A DNA stretch of 9,713 nt from Planctomycetes bacterium UBA4800 (GTDB taxonomy: Bacteria > Planctomycetota > UBA8108 > UBA8890 > UBA8898): assembly GCA_002402755.1 (NCBI GenBank), contig DHGK01000069.1, forward strand, positions 186 to 9,898. The letters are read 5' to 3'. Below are positions 5,017 to 9,713 of the stretch, one piece after another (the first letter of the stretch is position 1; the number at the start of each line of letters is the position of its first letter). Position numbers and translations under genes: made by a program. The notes beneath the pieces are model-generated. The model worked only from the letters and a program-made list of their open reading frames with translations, was not told the origin of the DNA and searched no databases.

Positions 5017-7323
5017 CTACCGGATCAGGCGGGCTTCCACCTTCGCGATCTCGCGGTTGACGAACTCGTCGGTCAGGAACCAGTCCTGATAGAGGCTCTC
5101 GAGCTGCTTCAAGTACCAGTCGACCGATGCCCGCGTCAACTCGGGCTTTAGGTCCTTCGGCCGGTCCTCGTCGCGGATCGGCGGGCGAATGCGATCGGCC
5201 GGCGGCTGATAGGCTCGATCGAAGACCAGCGCCGGCAGCGTGTCCGCGGGCAGGAGGTGGCGCCAGAGGAAGGCCTGCATCCTGTCTTCGGCCGGCACGG
5301 CCGCATGGACGACTTCCCGGTCCCCGATCTTCGCGGCGCCCACGACGGTGAGGTCGACCGGCTGCTCCATCGCCGTCAAGCCGGTCTTCACCGCCAGCCT
5401 CACGACCTCCTGCGTGGCCGGCAGCGTCGCGCCGGCCGACTCGAGCCCCTTCGGCAAGTCCTTGAAGCTCAGCGTGATCGGCCCGTCGAATCCGTCCTTG
5501 CGAATGGCGTAGACGGTCACCGCGGCCGACGCGTTGTTCGGGATGCAGATCCGGGAAGGGATGAGGCGCAATGCGAAATCGGGCTGCGGCCGGCTGATCC
5601 TGAGCCGGTAGGCGTGCTCCTTGCCTCCGTGCCGCGTCGTGTCGCCGAGGTGGATGCGGTACGTCCCGTCTGCGGGCAGCTTCGCCATCACGCAGGAATC
5701 GGCGTGGCTGGTGCTCAGCCCCGATCCCGCGTCGAAGTGATCGTCGTTGAGCGCGATGATCTTCCCGTCCGCGCCGGCGACCTTGAGGAAGGAGTCCAGC
5801 GGGGAGCCGAGCCGGCGCGCCCACACTTCCGCGACGATGGTCTCGCCGGCGTTTCCCTCCAGCTCGAAGACATCCCAGTCGCCCGGCCGATCGATGCGCC
5901 CGTTGACGATGATGGGAAGCTGCACCTTCCGGGCGCCCGGCGGCCCGTCGCCGGGCTCCGTGTCCAGGCACTCGGGCAGCGTGTCCAGGGCGAAGGGCAC
6001 GTGGTTGGAGACGAAGGCCCCGCCGGCTGCGGCAATCATGTGGACCCCCGGTCCCGCCTCTCCGGGAGGCGGCGCCAGGACGGCGTTCTGGAGATTCCAG
6101 CCGCTGATCTCGATCGTGACCGGCTCGCCCGCGCGGCCGCCCAGCGGGAAAACCCCGGTCACCAAGGGCAGCTCGCCGACCGTGATGCGGTACACGAAGC
6201 TCTCGCGGCCGCGGAAGAGCGCCTCGTTGATGCTCAGAACGTACTCGCCGTCCTCGGGGACCTCGAAGTAGATGACCGGGTCGGGGTTGAAGCCGAAATC
6301 GTCGTTGTACGCCAGTTCGTTGCCGCCGGCATCGCGGAGCCGGAGCACGGCCTGAAACCAGCCGGGAACGCCGTCGGCGACGTAGGGCACCAGGTCCCGG
6401 GCCTTGGCCGAGATGACCAGACGCTGCCCCTTGCTCGCCTCGAAACGATACCGGTTCACCTCGCCGGGAGCGATCTGGCCGTTCATCGTGCACGGCACGG
6501 ATACCGCCAGCTCCTCCTCCTCCGGCGGCCTCTTTCGCTGGGCCAGGTACTCCTTGCCGAGCAGCGGGAGCTGACAGGTCTTCATCGGCGTGCGGGCGAC
6601 CTCGGGCACTTGATCCACGTAGAAGGGCAGCGGGTTGGAGACGCCCCGCCTGGTGATCACCCTGATCTCCCGCCGGCCCGGCGCCGCGCCGGGCTCGACC
6701 GTGATCTCGGCGAAGACGAGCTCGGTCTGGGAACGAACGGCCGGAGTCCGCTCGTCTTCCGCCAGCACCCTCCGGATCCGCTCGATCAGCTTCTCCTTGG
6801 CCGCTTCATTCTCGGATTTGGGCGCGTCGCTCTTCGGCTCCTCCCCGCCCGGATCCGGATCCTTCGGTTTCTCCAGCTTCGTGTTGCACTTGCTGCAGAC
6901 GGCGGCATCGAGCGGATTGGCGGTGCCGCATGCCGGACAGATCAGGGAAGGGGCCGCGTTCGTGCCGGTGTCCGGCCCGATCGGCGCGGGAAACTCGAAC
7001 GAGGCCATCTTGGCGGCAAGCTCGTCGCCGAGCGCCGTCTCCTTCTTCTTCAACTCGGCAAGCTGCTGGTTGAGAAACGACAGTTCCTGATTGCTCAGAA
7101 CCCGGTAGTAATCGACGAGCCGGCAGGAAACCCCGGCGCCGGTCACGATCACGCCGTCCGCATACTGGAGCCCCTGCCCCCCTATCCTGATCGGGAACGT
7201 CGTCCCCTGCTGGCCGCCCGCGGGATAGACGTATCCGATGTACTGGTTCTGCGCCCGGGCCGAGGAAGCCGCCGCCGCGAGCGCGGCCGGCGCGAGGATG
7301 GCGAATCGAAGCTTGTTCACCAC
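5017..7323 (-). CDS. Exported PPC-domain protein with an embedded zinc-ribbon motif (planctomycete type)
   Basis: This 768-residue protein has a Sec signal peptide (residues 1-24, cleavage probable after SARA). Next comes an Ig/IPT-like segment (28-70: IGYVYPAGGQQGTTFPIRIGG), then a charged, probably coiled-coil stretch (76-107). A ribbon motif C129-x2-C132-x10-C143-x2-C146 follows, then a Pro/Glu/Lys-rich linker. Two bacterial pre-peptidase C-terminal (PPC) beta-sandwich domains lie at about 275-385 and 470-580, each with the N-D-D turn (YNDDFGFNPDP, LNDDHF). Between them is a second IPT-like segment (GVFPLGGRAGEPVTIEISGWNLQ). The C-terminus is a conserved-looking helical tail. PPC domains occur in secreted proteins and probably help binding or secretion; no enzyme domain is recognised. 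The start is GTG-GTG 16 nt after the DUF1501 stop, with a purine-rich GGGGAG site in the gap, so the two genes are almost certainly cotranscribed. Function is unknown. Confidence 0.8.
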   Translation of the reverse strand: MVNKLRFAILAPAALAAAASSARAQNQYIGYVYPAGGQQGTTFPIRIGGQGLQYADGVIVTGAGVSCRLVDYYRVLSNQELSFLNQQLAELKKKETALGDELAAKMASFEFPAPIGPDTGTNAAPSLICPACGTANPLDAAVCSKCNTKLEKPKDPDPGGEEPKSDAPKSENEAAKEKLIERIRRVLAEDERTPAVRSQTELVFAEITVEPGAAPGRREIRVITRRGVSNPLPFYVDQVPEVARTPMKTCQLPLLGKEYLAQRKRPPEEEELAVSVPCTMNGQIAPGEVNRYRFEASKGQRLVISAKARDLVPYVADGVPGWFQAVLRLRDAGGNELAYNDDFGFNPDPVIYFEVPEDGEYVLSINEALFRGRESFVYRITVGELPLVTGVFPLGGRAGEPVTIEISGWNLQNAVLAPPPGEAGPGVHMIAAAGGAFVSNHVPFALDTLPECLDTEPGDGPPGARKVQLPIIVNGRIDRPGDWDVFELEGNAGETIVAEVWARRLGSPLDSFLKVAGADGKIIALNDDHFDAGSGLSTSHADSCVMAKLPADGTYRIHLGDTTRHGGKEHAYRLRISRPQPDFALRLIPSRICIPNNASAAVTVYAIRKDGFDGPITLSFKDLPKGLESAGATLPATQEVVRLAVKTGLTAMEQPVDLTVVGAAKIGDREVVHAAVPAEDRMQAFLWRHLLPADTLPALVFDRAYQPPADRIRPPIRDEDRPKDLKPELTRASVDWYLKQLESLYQDWFLTDEFVNREIAKVEARLIR

Positions 7324-7339
7324 GCGCTCCCCTCCCCCC

Positions 7340-8764
7340 TCACATCAGCTCTTCCAGAAGCCCGGCCGACTTCATGCCTTCGTTCTCGGTGTCAAGCACG
7401 CGGGCATCAAGACCCCAGGGATGCGGCAGCTTGGCCGCGGCGTCGATGCCGGCCAGAAGATACATGCTCCCGAGCAGGTCCGCCGGATAGACGGGCCTCT
7501 CCTTCACCTTCTCGCCCTTCTCATCGGACGAGCCGACGACGCGGCCGCCCTTGAATCCGCCGCCGGCGACGAGCACGGTGAAGACATCGCCGTGGTGATG
7601 GCGCCCCCCGTTCCAGGGCGGCTCCCACGACACCTTCGGCGTCCTGCCGAATTCGCCGGTGCACCAGACCAGTGTGCTGTCCAGCAAGCCGCGGGCGCTC
7701 AGGTCGCCGAGCAGCGTCGCCAGTCCCAGGTCCAGGCTCCCGCACTGTCTCTTCATGGTCGCGAAGTGGTTGGAGTGCGTGTCCCAGCCGCCGGGGAAGC
7801 TGATCGTTATGTAGGGCACGCCTTCCTCGACCAGCCGCCGCGCCGCGAGGCATTCCTGCCCGAAGGTGTTGCGGCCGTAGCGGTCGCGGAGCTCCTTGGA
7901 TTCGTTGTCGAGATTGAAGACCTCCCTGCCCCTGCCCAGGATCAGCCCGTAGGCTTTCTGCCTGGCCGTCTCGGCGGCGGCCATCTCCGGGACATCGGCA
8001 AGGCCGTAGCCGAGGAGATTGATCTTGTCGGCCAGCTCGCGGCGGGCCTTCTGCCGCCGGTCGTCGATGCCCCTGTTGACGATGCCCTGCACCTCGAAGC
8101 GCGCCGCGCTGGGATCTCCGCCCGTGGCGAAAGGCTTGTACGCGGGGCCGAGAAAACCCTCCTCGGAGAACCGCCCGGCCGCCTCGAGCATCACGACGTA
8201 CGGCGGGAGCAGCCCCTTGTACTGGTCTTTCTTGAAGAAGGTGAAGATCGCGCCGACGCTCGGGTAGGCCAGCCGGCCGCCGGGCAGGTGGCCGGTCTGC
8301 ATCAGGTAGGCCGCCGTCTCGTGGCCGTTGTTGCCGTGGGTCATGCTGCGGATGAGGGAAAACTTGTCGGCCTGCGCGGCCAGCTTGGGGAAGAGCGCGC
8401 CGAACTGGATCCCTTCCACGTTGGTGGGAATGAACTTGTCGAACTCGCCCAGGTAGTCGTAGCCCGTGCCCGGCTTCGGGTCCCAGGTGTCGTTCTGCGA
8501 CATGCCGCCCCACAGGAAGATCTGGATGACCGACTTTGCCTGGACCTTCGCGACCTTGGCCCTGGCCGCTTCGTCCCGGGCGGTCTTCAGCTCGGCGGCC
8601 GTCTGCTCGGCAGTCTTCTCCGCCGCCGGCTCGGCCGGGGCCGCAAAGACGCGGGAGGCCAGGCCGCCGGCCGCGACCATGCCCGCCGCGCTCCGAACGC
8701 CCCGCCGCATGGCCTCGCGCCGGGACAGACGCGCCTGGCTGCGCGGATTGTGCTTCCGGTTCAT
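7340..8764 (-). CDS. DUF1501 family protein, Tat-exported
   Basis: This 474-residue protein belongs to the DUF1501 family, which shares the alkaline-phosphatase/sulfatase-like fold and is abundant in Planctomycetota. The N-terminus carries a twin-arginine signal (RLSRREAMRRG, then a hydrophobic stretch ending RVFA at residue 41). An Ala/Glu/Lys-rich helical linker follows at 42-78. Family landmarks are SVIQIFLWGGMSQNDTWDPK (78-97), RSMTHGNNGHETAAYLMQTG (139-158), FPGGWDTH (323-330), CTGEFGRTPKVS (368-379), GGRHHHGDVFTVLVAGGGFKGG (386-407) and RPVYPADLLGSM (423-434). The Asp/His-rich motifs suggest a metal site, but no reaction has been established to my knowledge. The start at 8764 is set by GGAGG 9 nt upstream and by the signal peptide. 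Longer in-frame extensions back to 9112 run antiparallel to nothing and overlap the DUF1553 gene, so they are not credible. It lies 86 nt after the DUF1553 gene and 16 nt before the PPC gene, apparently one operon. Confidence 0.9.
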   Translation of the reverse strand: MNRKHNPRSQARLSRREAMRRGVRSAAGMVAAGGLASRVFAAPAEPAAEKTAEQTAAELKTARDEAARAKVAKVQAKSVIQIFLWGGMSQNDTWDPKPGTGYDYLGEFDKFIPTNVEGIQFGALFPKLAAQADKFSLIRSMTHGNNGHETAAYLMQTGHLPGGRLAYPSVGAIFTFFKKDQYKGLLPPYVVMLEAAGRFSEEGFLGPAYKPFATGGDPSAARFEVQGIVNRGIDDRRQKARRELADKINLLGYGLADVPEMAAAETARQKAYGLILGRGREVFNLDNESKELRDRYGRNTFGQECLAARRLVEEGVPYITISFPGGWDTHSNHFATMKRQCGSLDLGLATLLGDLSARGLLDSTLVWCTGEFGRTPKVSWEPPWNGGRHHHGDVFTVLVAGGGFKGGRVVGSSDEKGEKVKERPVYPADLLGSMYLLAGIDAAAKLPHPWGLDARVLDTENEGMKSAGLLEELM

Positions 8765-8773
8765 CGTCTCAGT

Positions 8774-8778
8774 CCTCC
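8774..8778 (-). promoter_or_regulatory. Ribosome binding site deciding the DUF1501 start
   Basis: GGAGG on the minus strand stands 9 nt before the ATG at 8764. Together with the twin-arginine signal immediately after that ATG, it fixes the start. Confidence 0.7.
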
Positions 8779-8850
8779 ACGTGCCGCCGCTTCGAGTATC
8801 GTTCCGGCACACCGGTTGTTGCGCATCATCTCTCGCGACCCGGGCGGCAA

Positions 8851-9713
8851 TCAATGCCGCAGCAGAAACTCGGGACTGTTGATCAACGCCCAGGCAAGAT
8901 CGATCCACATGTCGCGCCCCTTGGTCACTCCCGCCCTGGCATATTCCTCCACGGCCTTGATGTCGGCCTCCGCCGGAAACCGCGAGAGAATCGTCAGGTA
9001 GAGCCTCTCGGCGATCTCGCCGGTCTTGCCGCCGGACGAGAGCAACGCCGCGAGCCTCGGTCCGTTCTGAAGCTTGCTCTGGATCGAGGCCGAGTTCAGC
9101 ATGTGCAGCCACTGGGTCGAGGCAAGCTCGTTGACGCGCTCGGATTCCATCCCCGTCGACCGCGAGGAACGGCCGAACAGCGTCAGGAAGGAGCTGCTGA
9201 TGCTGCCGTCGGCCAGCGCCACCGCGGTCATGTCGTGGGGAATGTACGTGAACGGCTCCGGGACGGCGCTCGTGTAGAGCTCCGAGCTGCCGGTGATCTC
9301 GTTCAGCGCGTCGATCAGCACCTCGGCCTCCACCCGCCGCAGCGGGTAGCTGGCGAAGTTGGCGCTCGCCTCGGGCCCCTTGAACCTCGGCACCGAGGAA
9401 AACTGGTACGCGGTCGAGGTGAAGATCAGCCGCTTGAGATGCCTTAGATCGTAGCCGCTCGAGACCAGCTCCTGCTCCAGGTAGGCCAGGAGCTCGGGAT
9501 TGCTCGGCAAGTTGTCGTCCCGAATGTCGTCAGGTTCGTGGATAATGCCCCGGCCCATCGCCCACGCCCACGTGCGGTTGGCAATGTTCTTCGCGAACCA
9601 GGGATTCTCCGGCCGGATCAGCCAGTCGGCGAACGCCTCCCTGGGATCGCGGTCGGGCGGAATGGTCGTCCCGGCGCCGTCCGGAAAGACGGCCGCACGC
9701 GGGCCGTTCTCGC
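8851..9713 (-). CDS. DUF1553 (PSD1-type) domain protein, C-terminal part; gene continues beyond the window
   Basis: The frame is open from the right window edge to a TGA at 8851, giving 286 residues in view. It matches the DUF1553 domain that forms the C-terminal part of DUF1549/DUF1553 proteins (also called PSCyt2/PSD1). In order it shows DPREAFADWLIRPENPWFAK, NRTWAWAMGRGIIHEPDDIR, NLPSNPELLAYLEQELV, IFTSTAYQFSSVPR, RRVEAEVLIDALNEITG, and a closing helical part with LYLTILSRFPAEAD and DLAWALINSPEFLLRH, the usual family ending. The ATG at 9558 is an internal methionine, since strong family sequence precedes it. Complete members often carry an N-terminal cytochrome-like PSCyt1 and a DUF1549 domain and are exported. 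These parts, the start and the promoter are outside the window. The pairing with a downstream DUF1501 gene is the standard planctomycete arrangement. Biochemical function is not established. Confidence 0.9.
   Translation of the reverse strand, partial: ENGPRAAVFPDGAGTTIPPDRDPREAFADWLIRPENPWFAKNIANRTWAWAMGRGIIHEPDDIRDDNLPSNPELLAYLEQELVSSGYDLRHLKRLIFTSTAYQFSSVPRFKGPEASANFASYPLRRVEAEVLIDALNEITGSSELYTSAVPEPFTYIPHDMTAVALADGSISSSFLTLFGRSSRSTGMESERVNELASTQWLHMLNSASIQSKLQNGPRLAALLSSGGKTGEIAERLYLTILSRFPAEADIKAVEEYARAGVTKGRDMWIDLAWALINSPEFLLRH

Noticed and set aside
5257..7554. A 765-codon open frame on the plus strand, antisense to the PPC-protein gene and running on past its start.
   Set aside because: Its composition is that of a mirror frame and no family is recognisable. 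The minus strand has a signal peptide, domain motifs and proper starts.
8764..9112. A longer DUF1501 protein starting at 9112.
   Set aside because: The extra 116 codons overlap the DUF1553 coding sequence in another frame and lack family resemblance. The Tat signal and GGAGG fix the start at 8764.

Overview
The window is GC-rich with dense coding on both strands. The best clue to the host is the right half. There, a DUF1549/DUF1553-type protein, a Tat-exported DUF1501 protein and an exported protein with bacterial pre-peptidase C-terminal (PPC) domains lie in a row on the minus strand. This gene set is characteristic of Planctomycetota and some related PVC-group bacteria, so the window probably comes from a planctomycete. 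That assignment rests on recognising the families by eye, not on a search.

Layout, plus strand: 1-1184 is the 3' part of glgC (ADP-glucose pyrophosphorylase, glycogen synthesis), cut by the window edge. At 1342-2709 lies a cobalamin-binding-type radical SAM enzyme of unknown substrate.

Layout, minus strand: the radical SAM gene converges on a two-gene AbiE type IV toxin-antitoxin operon, with abiEi (antitoxin/repressor, 4508-3675) followed 3 nt later by abiEii (nucleotidyltransferase toxin, 3671-2829). Its control region is unusually legible. A sigma-70-like promoter (TTGACG, 17 nt, TAGAAT) has a 17-bp inverted repeat directly after the -10 box, and a second near-identical copy lies 74 bp upstream. 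A third, unrelated 22-bp inverted repeat with a TATAAT centre lies further upstream.

Between the AbiE promoter and the exported-protein genes is a broken gene at 4937. It has a good ribosome binding site, a twin-arginine signal peptide and the first strand of a GH99-like glycoside hydrolase barrel, then loses recognisable sequence after about 50 codons. This suggests the AbiE module arrived by an event that removed the rest of that gene.

Further right on the minus strand, and transcribed in the order DUF1553 (window edge to 8851), DUF1501 (8764-7340), PPC protein (7323-5017), is the planctomycete-type export cassette. The PPC protein carries a four-cysteine zinc-ribbon motif, which is odd for a secreted protein.

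I found no tRNA, rRNA, CRISPR array, transposase or integrase. No wholly new multi-gene system is evident. The most informative items are the AbiE operator architecture, the scar-like truncated hydrolase and the zinc ribbon in an exported protein.
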